Source: Anser cygnoides
Taxonomy: Eukaryota > Chordata > Aves > Anseriformes > Anatidae
DNA length: 64,000 nt
Assembly: GCF_040182565.1 (NCBI RefSeq)
Contig: NC_089895.1
Span: forward strand, 7,486,001 to 7,550,000
Direction: 5' to 3'
The notes under the pieces: generated by a model
The model's input: the letters and a program-made list of their open reading frames with translations, nothing else
Told to the model about the DNA's origin: nothing
Databases searched by the model: none
Made by a program: the position numbers and the translations under genes
In this document: one piece after another, positions 25,707-38,904 of the stretch
Position numbering within the stretch: the stretch's first letter is position 1
Layout of the letters: each line of letters begins with the position of its first letter

Positions 25707-28700
25707 CTGCAAGGAGGGAGAGAGAGAAAAATTCTGGAGATCAGGATCAGAAGTGCTCATACGCTAAAAAAAGCCCGCGCGCTGACCGAGTTCCCAAAGC
25801 CCTGCAGCAAACCTGAATAATTACAGAAGTCCCACTGAACATTTTTGAGGGGCATCTGTTCTAAAACCTCTCGCAGAGGTGCCGTAGGAAGGGAAACAGC
25901 TCCCACCTCAGGGCCAGCGCTGGCTGGCTTTCAGCCGAGCACGAAATTAATCTCGCGCCTGTCTCCTCCTTACCTCGCTGGGGCGTTCTGCAGAGTAAGT
26001 AATGCATTCAGAGCACAACGAAGCTGTCAGATGGAAAGCGCAATAAAACCTCCGCTTGGTACCTCGCTTGGTCGAGGCGGCTGGAGGCAGGGAGCTCGCC
26101 TCCCTCCCCAGCCCCTGCTGCCAGCCGTGCCACTCGCTGAAACAACTGGCTTACAAATTTATTTTATTTTAAGCTATTCTCAAAAACCAGCCCGGTGGTG
26201 GGCTGGATGAAAGAGCACTTGCATCGGAATGGACACTGCCCCATATCTTGCGGTGGGCAGGCAGCGATACAGCTAATTAACCTTCTCATCAAGGCTCAGA
26301 TTATTTCTGCCCCCAAGAGCCAGAGATCAAACGTGCAATTAACTCGCTGGCTCCCCGGCGCACGCTTCGTCCTGCCTGCACGGTGATGTGCGCCCACAGC
26401 TGCTCTCCAGCAGCCAACAGACCTCACTTTCTCCCTCCTAAAACAACGCAATTCCAGCCAGCAAGTGGGTAAAATCGTCAGGAAAATGGCTCATGAGGAA
26501 TCGTACCCAATCTTGTACCAGCAATGATAACTCGCTTTGAAACTGGAGGCGTCCTTAAGGAAAACAAAAAGCACCAGAAGCCGCTTTCCATTCCTGCAGA
26601 GCTGGCCGTCCAGACGTGGTGTCACCTTTTGAGTGGACCAGAGAATGAAACGGAGCTAAACTGTAAGGAAGCCCGAGCAGCCACATTTCTCTGTTCTCAC
26701 CCAGTGAAGTGTGAAATGTACACAGAGAGAGAGAATGCTCAATTAGGCTTTTGAAATCCACCTTTTCAGACCATCCCAATAAAGCCACAAACAGGGACAA
26801 GCTTTCCCAATGAAACACGCTTCTTAAAACTCGTGAAACGCAGCAAACATTTTGTATTTCCCCCTAGAAAGTGCTCATCTCAGAAGTGCTTTTAACAAAT
26901 GGTGCCACGTGCGCCGTGCTTTGTCGCAGTGTAAGGACGCAGCACAACGCCTCCCTTTTGAAGTCTGCTTAAAGGTTGGACAATGCAATTTTCTCTGTTC
27001 ACAGACCTGCTGTGCTGCTGGCCAGCTTCTCTGGTGTTTTTTTTGTTGTTTTTTTTCCTACACCCCGTCTTCTCCTTCCCCTTTTCACCGCAGGGTGCCC
27101 GTGTGCTGTGCCGGCACTGGGGCCGTGGCGGTGCCGCCGGTGCAGCCCCGGCAGGGACGCGGCGCTGCTGCCAGCCCTGTCACGGTCACCTGCTTCGAGG
27201 CCCTCGTGTCCTGCGGATCCAGAGCCCGTAATTATTTCAAGTAGCTGAACTTACAGCAGACAGACCTGGCAACCCTCAGCCTGTTGGCTCAGAAACACAA
27301 ATTTACTAGAAAGAGCAGAGCGCACGCAGCTGAGACGGAGGTGGAGGGAGCCGGGCGCAGCCTTCTGGGGCTCCGTGCTGATGTCCCGGCTCCAGCCCTG
27401 CATGGCATCCTTACGGAGATGCAAAGGGTGAAGAACATCTTTCAGGGTTTCGCTGTATAAGAAAAAATTGCAGGACATCTTACGCAAAGCGCAGAGCCCT
27501 GCAGGCTCCTGGCTGCTCTCATCCCACATCTGCAGCTCCTCGCACGAAATTCACGTGCGAGGTGAAACCTCTGCAGTGGTCAGCCCTTGGGCAGGACGTT
27601 GGGATGTATTTACACAGCTCACACCACAACGCAATCAGCCGCAGCCTACCCTGCATGGAAAGCTAATAACCGCATTACCAGGTTTCCCACTATTCTCATT
27701 GCCCCACATATCAAATATTGGTGCTGTTTTTTCCTACAGAAACACAACTGACTTCCTAATTTCCCCCCTGTGCTAAATCTCAACATTGTCTTGTGCAACA
27801 CTTTCCGTCTGGTTAGCACTGATTACGGTTTTGGCAACGTTTCGGTGAATATTACATTCCATACATTTGCACTTTTGCTACCCACACACACGCCCTTGCT
27901 ACGCAGACACACACCTATTCTAACGACGTGTGCTCTGTCGCTTCTTTTACTTTCTCAAAGCCAAGCGAGCAGACGGCGCTCTCATGAGAAGCCCTGGGGA
28001 CACCCGACCGCTGTGAAGCCACCAGACGAGCGGCCCCACGAGGGAAGGCTGACAGAGCTCGGGGTTATTCATTTCTAACACGCCAAAGCAAAACAGAAGA
28101 AAGGCTGAGGGACCTCCTGGTTAAACTGATTGGATCAGGCTGGCTTCCTCCATATCGTATCTTACATTTATGCCAGAGAAATCAGCAATAACACTGGCTT
28201 CTCTCCTTATTCCCCACGTGCTGCTCATCTTTCTGTTAAACCCTCTGTGCTTGGTGATACGTTGCCACGGGATCAAACAGGAGCTCGCTTTCTCCTTGCA
28301 CATTCAGTCCCACTCCTGTGCAGCCACGGGGTGCAGGGTGGACGTTGGCGGTTTGCAGACAGCCCTCGCTCCCCGTTGTTATTGGGGGTGCACAGGAGGG
28401 CCGGGGTGGGTGCAGCTCCTGCAACACCTCCGGCTCCTTCCGAGTCCCCTTCCCGCCGACACCTGAACTGCCCGGGCTCTGCACCTTGGCTGCATTACAG
28501 ATAAAATACTTAAGCCTCGGTCTTGGCTTTTTTAAGAACCTGATGATTTTTCAAATCCCTCCTCCTCCAAAAAAGATTATTTACTAATACAAAGGCAGCA
28601 TTGAAGTCCACACACTCACCTACCCGAACTAATGAGACAGTGACGAAATGTCGCTTCAGAAAGCCAGTTATCTCCTGACCTAATGCTTTAGCCACTTTTC

Positions 28701-31700
28701 ATAGCCGTGCAGCCCCAGGTACCGAGGTGACCCCATACCAAACAGGCTGCCCGGCTGGTGCAGTTCACTGCAAGCTGGGAAACCACCACCAGCCCCTGCC
28801 CCGCTGCGCTGTGCCGTGCCTGGTATCACTCACGCTTCCCAGGGTGTTTCCTCCTACACGGCAAGGCAGAGAGCACTCACAGCAATGAGCCTGTCATTGG
28901 CTCTTCCCGCATCCAGCTGTGCTCCAAAACCTCCTGAAGCACCGCAGCTTTTTAGCTCACTCTCCACTCCACGTCTGCAAGAAGCACAATCCTAAGTTTT
29001 CTTTCCTTCTTTCTTGCCTCATCGCTACTAGAAATAATGAAGTGATCAAACCGCACATCAAGGCTCTTTAGTTTTCCCTGACTCCTTCACCTTAATCGCC
29101 GAAAAATGAGACTTCAGGCAGTGAATCCCAGCCTGGCTCCACGGTGCCCATTTGCTGGCACTGCTCAGCCCATCACGGCAGTCTTGCAAGGCTCACAGCA
29201 CAACCGGGGATAAGATATATTCGCTGGAATGGTTCCACCTCACGGCATCCGACCGCTGCAATTGCATTGTCAGCAGTGATTCCCACCGCCGTGCTGCTGG
29301 AGCACCACCAGTGATCTCTGGAGGCGTGTAGGAAAGGCCACAAATCCCGCTGACAAAATTTGGCACAACCTCGCCGCCCTTTGCTACAACAGCGAGCGCA
29401 GGCGGGCCTGTGGCTGCTGCTCACAGCACCGAAAATCCGCTAACGCGAATAACACCCTGGTTGTGTTTCCCTGCCTCAGCACTTCACCGATCTTTACTGA
29501 CTCATTTCCTCAGCCAGCCCTTCCTACGCTCTCTTCGGGCCCAGAGGAAGATGTCCCCGTGCTCGCACCGAGGCCCGGCCACCAGCAGGAAAATCCATCA
29601 CGCCCCCGCCAGCGCCGAGCCCCTCGGACGGGAGATCTGCTGGCACAGAAACCAGATCCCCAGGACGGGCTGTGGATCACGGCAGCGGATCCCAGCCCCA
29701 GGAGCCAGGCAGGACCCGGGGCACAACCACGGATTCCCAGTGAGGCTCGGCCGGGGCCGTTCGCCCCAGCCCAGCCCCGGTGCGTCGGGCTGTCTGGAAG
29801 CGCGCAACTCGGGAGGTGATGCAGGGCGACGCTGCAGGAGCTTCCCACCCTGGGCAGCCTCTGGAGGAGCCCCAGGCTGTGCAGAGGGCCACAGAGACGA
29901 GCTCCCTACGGCACATATTGCACCTGAGGTGCATGAATGCCCCTGCTTTTGTCCGGGGAACTTAGGCTCGCCTGTCGCACCAGCAGTATGAAATGGGTAC
30001 GGAGAGTCCCGGGATTTAATCCCCACGTGTGCTGGAGCTCCCCTGGCTCCTGTTCGCAGGAGCCTGCTCCGAGCAGCTTTACTGCCTTTTCCCTGCTTCC
30101 TTCCTGCTGGGATCCCTCGCTTCCCCTGCAGGAAAACCGCTACGCAGCCACCGTTCGGGGTTCACCTGAGGTTGTTATCTGCTCGCTGACGGCACGTCGC
30201 TGGGCACCGCAGCGCTCCCTTCGGCACAGCGGGGCTGGGTTACGGGCTTTCCAACAGGAAGAACGAAGACTGGCTTGCTAGACACTTTTTTTTTTTTTTT
30301 TAACTTTTTCTTCAAGCATCAAAGTGCGAGGAAGGTGCAGGCAGCCCGCCTGCAGAACGAAGGGCAGCCAGCACAGGAGCCATTTTCCTATATTGCAGGT
30401 CAATTACAATCAAAACCACTTCTACAATGGGGCTAGAAACTGCTAGCTTTCATCCCCCTGATGGCAAGGCAGGACGGATCCCAAGTGCTTTGCTGGTTTC
30501 CCTGCCTATTACTTGAAACGAAAGCTGCTCGTCTGTGGTGTGAGCTGGAGAGCACCTCCAGAGCCTGACCCCGACTCGCAGAGCTCTGTTCTGCGCCAGG
30601 GAACGCATGAGATTCTGCCTTGACAGTGACGTCTGTCTACACGTACACCTAGACAAACCTTGGTCTGATTCAGAGGAAGATTTTGTTTGGCTTTCAACTT
30701 CTCAAGAGCGAAGTCTGGAGTTAAATATTGCCCAGCTGGAGGCAGCTGCAGTGCTGCAGGGAGGCGGGAGCAGCGCTGCCCCCCTCTCACCCACCAAGCC
30801 CTGCAGCCCCAGTGGGAGGCAGGGATACGGCCCACGAGGATAATGCTGCCTCTGTCTTCAACAACAGCAACACAGAATCGTCACATATACGAATATTTGC
30901 ATATCCATAGCCTGACTCATGCAAATCTGAATACACACGGCAGCTTCCCCGCACAGCTGGGAGGTAAATGCTTCCGCGCCTGCTTTGCAGAGAATTACAC
31001 CAGAGCAAACGCTGCAGAGCAGAAAAGCCAACAGAATCCCAAAGTCCTGAGTTCTGTGTCTTTGCCTCAAATCTTATTCATGCCATCCTTTCACCCACGC
31101 TGGCAGCTCGCTTCCTGCTCCGAGGCTGATGCTGCGGCACCCGTGCTGGCCCCCCGGGCCTGAACGCTCACCTTTCGGCTAAAGCAGCAGGCAGACGGAG
31201 GGGAAGGAGTGCAGGGACCTCCAGCCTCTGGCAGGAGGCTTTCAAGCTCTGTCAGTCTTAAAAGCAGCAGAAACGGGACCTGGCACACAAGCCTCTCGAA
31301 ACGCTGAGCGAGAGCAACCGGGGGCAGAGGAGCCCTCGCCACGCGGTCACACAGGCAGCAATTACGGGGCTGGATAGCGAAAAGTCCACTCAGGACTTGG
31401 ATCGTAGCTTTCCAGAGCTTCTGCCAACGGCACCACTTAAATCACCACTTTGGGCTTTAAATGTTTAATAGCGTTTGGCAGCTGGATAAATGAACGCACC
31501 TCTGAAAACCCTGTCATGCTGCAAGGGGGAAATTCTGCAGAAACGGAAAGCAAACACGGGGCTTGCTGGGGAGCCAGAGGAAAATCTGACACACAACTCA
31601 AATACACAAAAAGTAAAAAAAAACACAAACAAACAACAACAAAAAGTTCCTTTTAAAGACATTGTTGCAGCACTTCCTGGAGGCAGGGGACTTGAAATGA

Positions 31701-34700
31701 GCATCCTCAGCCAAAAGGACACTGCTGACGGCACCGAGAGCCGCAGCAGAGCCGCTGGTACTTACGGTACAGGCAGCCGGCATCGCCTGCGAGCTGGGAC
31801 CACCCCGGGCAGCACTTGTACGCCGTCTGGTACTGCAGCTGGTACACCTGCCTGTAGCCCGTGTAGTACACGGTCCTGAAACAGAACAGACACGGCCCAG
31901 ACAGCATTAATTCCTGCAGAACAGGGGGCTGCAGGCAACAGAGGTCGTAGCTCTGACTGGGGCAGGAAAGCAGGGATTGATCTGGAACATAAATAAATAA
32001 AAGCGACACTTTCCCCCCCCCCCGCCCCGGAATTCTGCTGTTGTGTGTATGTGAAAATCGAAACAGAGATAAAACTTTTGAAGCTGAATTTTAAAAAGCT
32101 TCTTTGGCAGAACATGAAAACTGCTCCACCAAAGCAAATCAGACAAACAACAACAAATATTTGGCACAGCAGATGTGCTGTACATGTCCACCGAAAATAT
32201 TTATCCTAACTCATTCTCGTTGTTTGGTTTTGTCTGAATGTTGCTACAAACACAGCAAAACAACGGTGAACCATCGATTCCCGCGAAGGAAACCTTCGGC
32301 TCCCCTTCTGTGCCAACCAGCATATGGAAGCACAGCTGAGGAAAATGAAAGCAGATACCAATTTTTGTACAAGCTGTCGACAAATTACGAAGGAAATGCT
32401 CATGTTCCAGAAGCAGCTGAGAAAGCAATTCGCAGTCACCGGGGCAGCAGAGCAGCTCAGCACCAGGACCGGGTCCATGCGGATGCCCTCGGCAGCAGGA
32501 GCCAGCTCCCGGCACAGCGAGGGGCTGTTAGCGCCGTGGCACCGAGTGCCAAAAGGGACAAGAGAGCTCTCGGGGCTGGGGCAGAGCTGGTGGGATCGGG
32601 GAAAATGGGATCCAGAAGAACTGCACGGCAGCCAGCAGCCTCTTTCACCTGCCCTGCATAAGCTGAGAAATGATGAGGAAACGGCGTTGCAAGAGTCTGG
32701 AGAAAGAACAGCAATACTGACCACTGCGTTTTTGTATCCTCAATAATTCCCTTGTTTCCTATTTACATCAGGAGAAAGTGGGTAAAGGAACATGTTCCCC
32801 AGCTCTGCCATTGCTGCCTACGAGAACACTAGTAGATTTAGGTCAAGAGGGCTGAAAGAAAAAATATTCTTCACTTGTCTTCCAGGAGAAAAACACGATA
32901 AACCACAGGCTCTCTAAAACCAGTCTTTGTCAGAAATAAGGAATATGAGAAACAAAAATGAGTGCCCTCGTGGTAACACGAAGCTCCTACTGGGTCCTCT
33001 TTGTCCTGTCCCTCGTGGGACAAGGAACTGGGTTATCCGGTGTGCAGGAAGGGAATTTTCTCACCCTTTCAGGTCTAACGCGACCCGGTGAGGTCGCAGA
33101 GCTCAGGACGAGCCCTGGGCTGCTTTCTGCCCCCGGCAGCACCCGAACGACCTCACCTCCACGGCCTTGGTGAGCTCCACCTGACACGTTCACCCCCGGG
33201 GGTTCTCAAGGAACTGCAAATATTTTGACAACCCCGGCTGCCTGCGGGTATCTGGATGCTGTGGGCTGGAAAGAACCACAGAGCAGATAAAGTATCTTCG
33301 ACGTTTCTCTTTTCCTTTGTGTTTTCAGGAGTCCCTGGCACAGACAAAGTTGAATGAGCCAGAACTAATGGAACCCAGGCTTAAAAGCTCCTGCTGTGTC
33401 CTGCTGCTGGGAAATCCACTTCCAGCCCCCAGGGACAGCGCCGTCACCCCCCACATTCGGTTACTGGCGGCTAAGGAAAGTCACCGCCTGCTGTCACCTC
33501 GCTGGGGAAGGCTGCACAACCGGCAGCAGAAGCAGCACTTTGCCAGGAGCCCCCAAAAGCACGGCCCAGGAGCTCCCCAGAGCCATTCGGAGTGGAGGGA
33601 CAGGGGGCAAAACCTCGCCTGGGGCAGTTTGGCTGCAGTTCCTTTTATTCTGCTAGCTTTTAAAACTCCACGGGCCGAACCTCGCTCTGCCTTGCAGCAC
33701 CTCCAGGCTTCACCTCCCCGGTTCTGGCAGGAACCGAGTTTTAGCACGGGGCTGCCCTGGTATTTATAATGAAGCACAACAGAAGGTTTTTGCTTTCAGC
33801 TCCTTGATTTACAGTGTCAAAAACGCACACTAAAGGACTAAAGGGACAGCTGGGACTGAAGAGCTCCCAGCCTTTGAAGTGGCAGCAGACGAGGCACCTC
33901 TCATTTCAAAGTCCTCTCTTAAACATGGCCAAAAGCTGGACTCTGTTTGCTCCCTCACTCCTGCTGCACAGATATCATCACCGAGGTAATTACCAGCAAT
34001 TACAGGTTAGGAAGAATTCCTGAATTCGAGACTTAAAAGCTGTCTCTAGTCCAAGACGCTTCTTTGGAATCATTACTGTGATATTGTAAAGGCTTGTAGC
34101 TGCTTAATGAGGCCAGGAAAGCAGGTGGAGTGCAGGGGGGGAGATGGGGGACACGGCCGTTTGGGTGCCGCGGGGGGACGGAAAGGCGATGGCACATGCA
34201 CAGCCCTCCCCCTGCAGCCCCTCCTTGCCTCCCAGCTCAGAAACGAAACCCCAATTACCTGAACAACCGCAGCAATTTGCTGCTCAGTTTTTAGCTAGGA
34301 GCAGCTGGCTGTGGGGGGCTGAAGCACGGCTTTGTGGAGCCCTGCAGTGGCTGCCCAACGGGCTCCTCTCTGGCACGGATAAACGCAGCCGCGCCGCCCA
34401 CCCCGTGGCACCAGCACGGCAAAGCGCGGTGAGCACCGGCACGACGGCAGCCCTCCCCAGTAAAAGTGCAGGATTTATACACGTGACGCCACGGAATCGT
34501 TTCATTAACACGGCACGATTGCATGAAACAGACGCCGTACATCAGCGGACTGGGAACAGTGAACCACAACAGAACTCCGCGACAAGGCACCTCTCCGCGC
34601 GAGTCCCTCGGCGGCGTTATCACCGAGCGGCACGACGCTACGGCACAAGTTCCTTGGTGGTACAAAACCGAGCGGCACGACACTACGGCACGAGGCCGCG

Positions 34701-36591
34701 ACGGCGGAGCACCTACCTGCGCTCGTAGCCCGTGCACCAGCGCCGTCCCGCGCAGTCCTGCCTCCACACCCTGACGGTGCGGGCGCGCGCCCGGGCGCAG
34801 GGCTCCCGCCGCCCCACCAGCGCCAGCTCCGGCTCCGCGCAGACGTGTGGCCTGGCACAGAGAGACAGCGGCGTGGGGCTGCGGCCGTGGCAGCGCCGGC
34901 TCCGCCGCCCCACGCCATCCCCGGGGACAGCGGGAACGTCCCCGGCCACGTGTGGTGTCTGCTGTGGGTAAATCACAGCAGACACTGAAAGCTGCCGGGC
35001 AGAGCGCCTGGCACCGACGTCGTCCCCCTCCCAGGTCGGGCGTGCAGCGGGCAGCCAGCTCTCCCCCAGGGGAGGCAGTGAGCCCAGCGGGTGCGTTTTT
35101 GTTCGGGGCACGGAGCTGGGACACGCTGGAGAGCTGCCAAGGGCACAGCACAACCTGGTGTTTCACAGGTGGGAGCTGAGACAGAGAAAAGGCAGCAGGA
35201 AAGCAGCGTTTGTGCTGTATTTCTTTCCTAATCCTAGCTCTTCCTCTGCAAATAGGAGTCAGTAGTTTTAACTAAGGACAAAGAAGGAAATATTTGTTCC
35301 TGGATTAATGTTACGGGCCATTCGTTACCTGGGTGTGCTTCTGTTCCTTCGGATTCCCCCCAAGGGACTGCGTGTTTCCACAAAAATAAAAGGTTAAACC
35401 AAGTAATTTGGATATGGTGGAGACTGGAGTTCACAGCTGGCATCTCACTGCCCCGGGACAGGCGGTGACACCGCTGCAGCAAGCCCAGAAATGCCGCTGG
35501 GACCCCGGCACGTTCCCCCTTGGCAGGGCTCTGCAGCCTCCCCGCTCAGCCCACGCGTGGCTGGGGCGGCTCCGCACGGCGCTGCCCTCCCCGGGCGCCC
35601 TTTGCTGGTACCTACACGCCTCGCCCCCGAGCCCTCTGCACCTCCAAAACCGGGGCTGAAAGAAGCACAGCAACAGCGTTTGGTGTAATTTGTCACAGTG
35701 AAGGAGGTTTTTGTGTCCCCAGAGAGCGGGTCTGTGTGCCACAGGCATCGTCAGCGGTGCCTATGGGAAGGGGCAGCACTTCCAGCCGCTGGCGTTTTCT
35801 TTTCTCTGACACTTTGGCACACATCTCATCTCCAGTGCCTCGTCCAAGAATCCTAAAAGTGCTTGTCAAAGCAGAGGCACAAAATCCCTGACATGGGGGG
35901 AAAAAGCAACTGTGCCAAAGCTGCTGAAAGGGACCCTGCTCCCCCTTTGCTGAACCCAAATGTCCAAAACCTTGGGGGGGGCAGCTTGCTGTGACAGCAC
36001 CATGCAACGTTTACCAAAGGAATGAGAGCAACCCCCTGCATCCAGAGATCATCTGCTGGCAGGGGACCAAGCTCGCGAGGAAGTTTTCCAAGGAAGCTAA
36101 ATGATTAACACCCAACTGTAACTGTAAAATTCAATTACAAAGAAAGGACTACGTGCTCCTAGAGTAACGGGAAAAGGGGGGGGAAAGAAACAGGCACTGA
36201 GGAGACACAAAGTGCAATAAAACCAGCAGCTCTGTGAGGAAAGGTCAAACTATTTGCACAATAATCGCCTCTTGTGCTCACACAATAGCAACGCTTCAGT
36301 CAAAGACAGCGAATTACCTTCTACAGGCAGGGACCGTCTAAGTTTCTTTTTACCCTTACATACATTTGGTACCAGATAAAGAACCACAGAATAACCCCCT
36401 TTCCAAAAAAAACCCCTCCCTGCACCTCCCTTCACCCTTGATTTTAAAATCTTGCATTTAGCCTCCGCTTTGCAGTCCCCTGCCCTACAAAGCCCCTTGG
36501 GATCTACTCACATGTAGGGCTGGAGCTTGGTCCCAGAAGCAAGCGAGGATATTCGCAGCGCGAGGATGAGGGACAGGGCGAGCGCATCCAT
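25602..36591 (-). CDS. MEGF6: MEGF6 (multiple EGF-like domains 6), 5' part, exons 1-4
   Basis: MEGF6 is a large secreted protein with an N-terminal EMI domain followed by many EGF-like modules; its biological role is poorly known. Four coding exons join in frame here into about 143 residues: a signal peptide, an EMI domain (about residues 28-105, with WCTGYERR and KCCPGW landmarks) and a six-cysteine EGF module (about 110-143). Junction phases agree throughout: exon 1 ends in AT and exon 2 supplies the G; exons 2/3 share an Arg codon; exon 3 ends on one base and exon 4 supplies two. All introns are GT-AG. The match to the human N-terminus as I remember it (PHVCAE, LVGRR, TVYY.GYRQVY) is strong. 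Exon 4 leaves one base of a codon, so the next module must start in phase 1; it lies left of the window. The gene is therefore partial, with roughly nine tenths of the protein missing. Confidence 0.9.
25707..31765 (-). other. MEGF6 intron 3
   Basis: About 6 kb between the EMI exon and the first EGF exon. I see no additional in-phase EGF exon here and nothing else I can name apart from a T16 run (30286-30301) and GC-rich patches near 29500-30250. Confidence 0.55.
31766..31875 (-). CDS. MEGF6: MEGF6 coding exon 3 (second half of EMI domain)
   Basis: The acceptor TTCTGTTTCAG is strong and the donor is GTAAGT. The translation begins TVYYTGYRQVYQLQYQTAY, then KCCPGW and a final GCLY. The alternating Tyr/aromatic residues followed by the Cys-Cys-Pro-Gly-Trp motif form the C-terminal EMI signature. 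The reading frame is set by the split Arg codon shared with exon 2. Confidence 0.92.
31876..34716 (-). other. MEGF6 intron 2
   Basis: About 2.8 kb splitting the EMI domain. It contains a C10 run near 32015 and the 45-bp-period duplication near exon 2. No supported gene. Confidence 0.6.
34622..34694. repeat. Two-copy tandem duplication, 45-bp period
   Basis: A 28-bp segment beginning ACCGAGCGGCACGAC occurs at 34622-34649 and again at 34667-34694 with two differences. It is CpG-rich and lies within 25 bp of the exon 2 donor. Confidence 0.85.
34717..34851 (-). CDS. MEGF6: MEGF6 coding exon 2 (first half of EMI domain)
   Basis: The acceptor is a pyrimidine tract ending TGTGCCAG (AG at 34853-34852) and the donor is GTAGGT. 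The translation starts PHVCAEPELALVGRREPC and ends WCTGYERR; the Trp/Cys spacing and closing Arg pair are characteristic of EMI domains. The exon is very GC-rich. It lies beside a small tandem duplication in the downstream intron at 34622-34694. Confidence 0.9.
34852..36511 (-). other. MEGF6 intron 1
   Basis: About 1.7 kb between the signal-peptide exon and the EMI exon. It is GC-rich near both ends, and no other exon can be supported. Confidence 0.6.
36512..36591 (-). CDS. MEGF6: MEGF6 coding exon 1 (signal peptide)
   Basis: The ATG at 36591-36589 sits in a good Kozak context (GCC before, G after). It opens a 26-codon stretch beginning MDALALSLILALRISSLASG, a typical signal peptide with a hydrophobic core and a small-residue cleavage region. 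The exon ends in the first two bases of a Met codon before a strong GTGAGT donor (36511-36506). It is the only signal-peptide exon I find in phase with exon 2. The 5' UTR boundary cannot be placed from sequence. Confidence 0.85.
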
Positions 36592-37300
36592 GGCACCAGC
36601 TCCTCTCTGCTCCCCAGGTGCCGCCAGTGGGAGCTCGGAAACCTCCGGGGCACCTGGAGCACACGAGCAGGTCCTCGTTCCTCGACGGGCAACAGCTTCC
36701 CCCGGCCTCGCTGGGGCACAGGGGGATCTCTGCTGGTTTCCACAACCGGGGAAGGTTTATCACTCCTGGAGGCTTCCTCCCGTCGGGCCGGGCTCAGCAC
36801 GGATCCCCCGTCCGTGGGAAGTGCTCACGACGCAGATCGCCGCTGGGCTGCTGCCAGGACCAAACCTGGCTCCTCGCACCCGTGTGCTAGTGGCGAGGAG
36901 CGCGGCGGCGACTTTTCCTTCTGGCGCCTGCTTCCCGGCAAGGGGCAAAGCCCCGGGGGCTCGCGGGGGCTGGGTCCCGTCCAGCAGCGAAGCCCCATGG
37001 GGGTTTTGCTGCTCTGCGGCCACGCGGCCGGGCAGCGCGCAGCCGGCACCCAGCAGGGGATGGGGCGAGGCGGGGTGCTCCCCGCGGCGTCCCCCAGGCA
37101 CCAAAACCCCGAGGGCTGCCCCAGCAGCAGGCGGCGAGCTCGCTCAGCCCACCTGCGGGGCCGCGGCCATCCTTCCTTCCCTCCTTGCTCCCCGCCAAGA
37201 CGGAGCCAGCAGCTCCCCGGCGTTTCCACCGAGCAGCCAAACTTCCCTCCTGCTTTCCCAGGTCCAGCTCCTCTCGCTCACATGCTCTCCTTTCTTGTCT
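36592..37300 (-). promoter_or_regulatory. MEGF6 promoter / CpG-rich 5' region
   Basis: GC- and CpG-rich sequence directly upstream (minus strand) of the MEGF6 start codon, extending to about 37.3 kb. The assignment as promoter rests on position and composition. No TATA box was seen and the transcription start is not placed. A 259-codon plus-strand ORF (36527-37306) runs antisense through it but has no domain features. Confidence 0.5.
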
Positions 37301-38904
37301 CGCTGACAGCCACAAATCCCTCCCACCAGCTGCGTCCAGCCCCACCAGAGGAGGGGGAACCCTGTGGAACCGCAGCACGAGCGCTGTGGGTTTGTTTCCC
37401 CGACAGCCCTTGTGCACTACCGAGGGCAACTTCCATCCACACCGTCCCGAAGCCCTTTGCAGCCAATCTAAGGCATCCTGCGAAGATTTACTCTTCCCGC
37501 ACGCTCTAACAGAAAGCAAAACCTGCTCTCTTCCCGAGGAAGTCGCGCTCTGCGTGCAGGGCTCTCAGGGAAGGCGCAGCGCTGGAAGGGCGCTGAAGGA
37601 GCAGTGCCTCGGGGGCACTGCACTGGGCAGAGGGAGCTGGGGAGCAGGATTAAACAGCTACCTGCCTGCTCCTCCCCAGCTCTCTGCTCTGAGGGGGGAA
37701 GCACAAAAAGAGGAGAGGACACGGATTTTACTGCAGCTGGGTGACTGCAAGATGACCCAGACCTGCCCAAGCCCAGGTGGCTCGCAGCCGGGGTCCCTCT
37801 CCCCAGCCCCGCCCCGCTCTCCTCCGAACATCTCCACCCCAAAAACTTACCAGGAGCATCAGTGGAGTTACCACCGCTCTTTGCAGACGCAGCGAGGCCT
37901 GGAGAGCTGGCAGGCTCTGTCCTTCCAGGACGGATGGACTCGGGGTGGCTGACACCACGGGAGGCGAGGAGCAGCGGGGCGGCAGCGCTGCGGTGCGGTT
38001 CTCTTCCCACCCGGGGATCCCACCAGTTTTCTCGCCAAGGGAGAGTTGTTCTGAGGGTCACAATTACCCTTGCACAAGCCCACGTCCTTCCCCTCGCAAA
38101 CAAGCAGAGGAAGCACCAGGTACACCTCAGTTCTGCTCCGAGCAGCGCTGAAAAGGACGGGACCCGCAGCACCCTACCCGAGCAGCACAGCGCCACGTCG
38201 GGCTGCCAGCAGGGAACCCGAGTTATGATAAACACATGCAGGGAAGAGAGCTGTGATAATATCCTTTAAGAAGGCTTTATTAATAAATACTTTATTTCGG
38301 TGAGAGGTTTTGGTAGTTTCAATGGCCATGGTCTCACCGCTGTAAGCCAGCCCGGCGGTGCCCTCCTAAGCCCCTTTTTAGGCGAGGTTTGCCGTCTCCC
38401 TGTGCCCGTGGGAGCGAGGGTTGCAGACGGGACAGCAGAGAGCTCAGGAAGCACACGTGAGAGGTGGGTGTCTGCAGCCCAGCGCCGTCTGCGGAGGCAG
38501 GTCAGTACGGTTTCAATTCCGTACCATTCCCAGCACAACCGCCTGCCGAAGATGTCATCTCCTGGCTTCGGGGAAAGCAGCCCTGGCAAGCAGTCAGGGA
38601 TACAGCAGGGCTCTAAAAATAGTGCTGGTAATATCTGCAATAAAGACGGAGACTGGAGAAATCCAAACGTTAACTTGCCAGTCGTTCCCCAGCATAATTG
38701 AACCTTTGCTGTCGAGCGCACTGAGCACGGCAGGGGCCGGAGGGCTGCAGCTCGTGGCCGTCCCTTGCTGTGCCTCTGGTTAGCGGGGTCACGGCTGCGC
38801 GCTGCGCCCCTGCCCCGTGTGTCCTCAGCACCAGCAGCAGACAAGGCCCTGGATCGGAACAAGCCCCGCTCGGTGGCTGTGAAACCATCGCCAGTGCAGC
38901 CACC
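37301..38904. other. Intergenic region between MEGF6 and the telomere-like array
   Basis: No gene supported. Long overlapping ORFs on both strands (for example 37185-37952 plus and 37468-38235 minus) are low-complexity products of GC-rich sequence. Two minus-strand AATAAA hexamers lie at 38276-38281 and 38291-38296. Confidence 0.55.
38276..38296 (-). terminator. Pair of minus-strand poly(A) signals
   Basis: Two AATAAA hexamers on the minus strand (plus TTTATT at 38276-38281 and 38291-38296) lie 15 bp apart, downstream in minus orientation of the telomere-like array. They could end a transcript diverging from the TPRG1L promoter. One AATAAA also occurs on the plus strand (38282-38287), so this may simply be an AT-rich patch. 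Confidence 0.3.

Noticed and set aside
36527..38235. Long ORFs on both strands around the MEGF6 promoter (259, 255, 255, 231 and 210 codons)
   Set aside because: They overlap each other on opposite strands in GC-rich DNA, where stop codons are scarce. None shows a domain or signal peptide.
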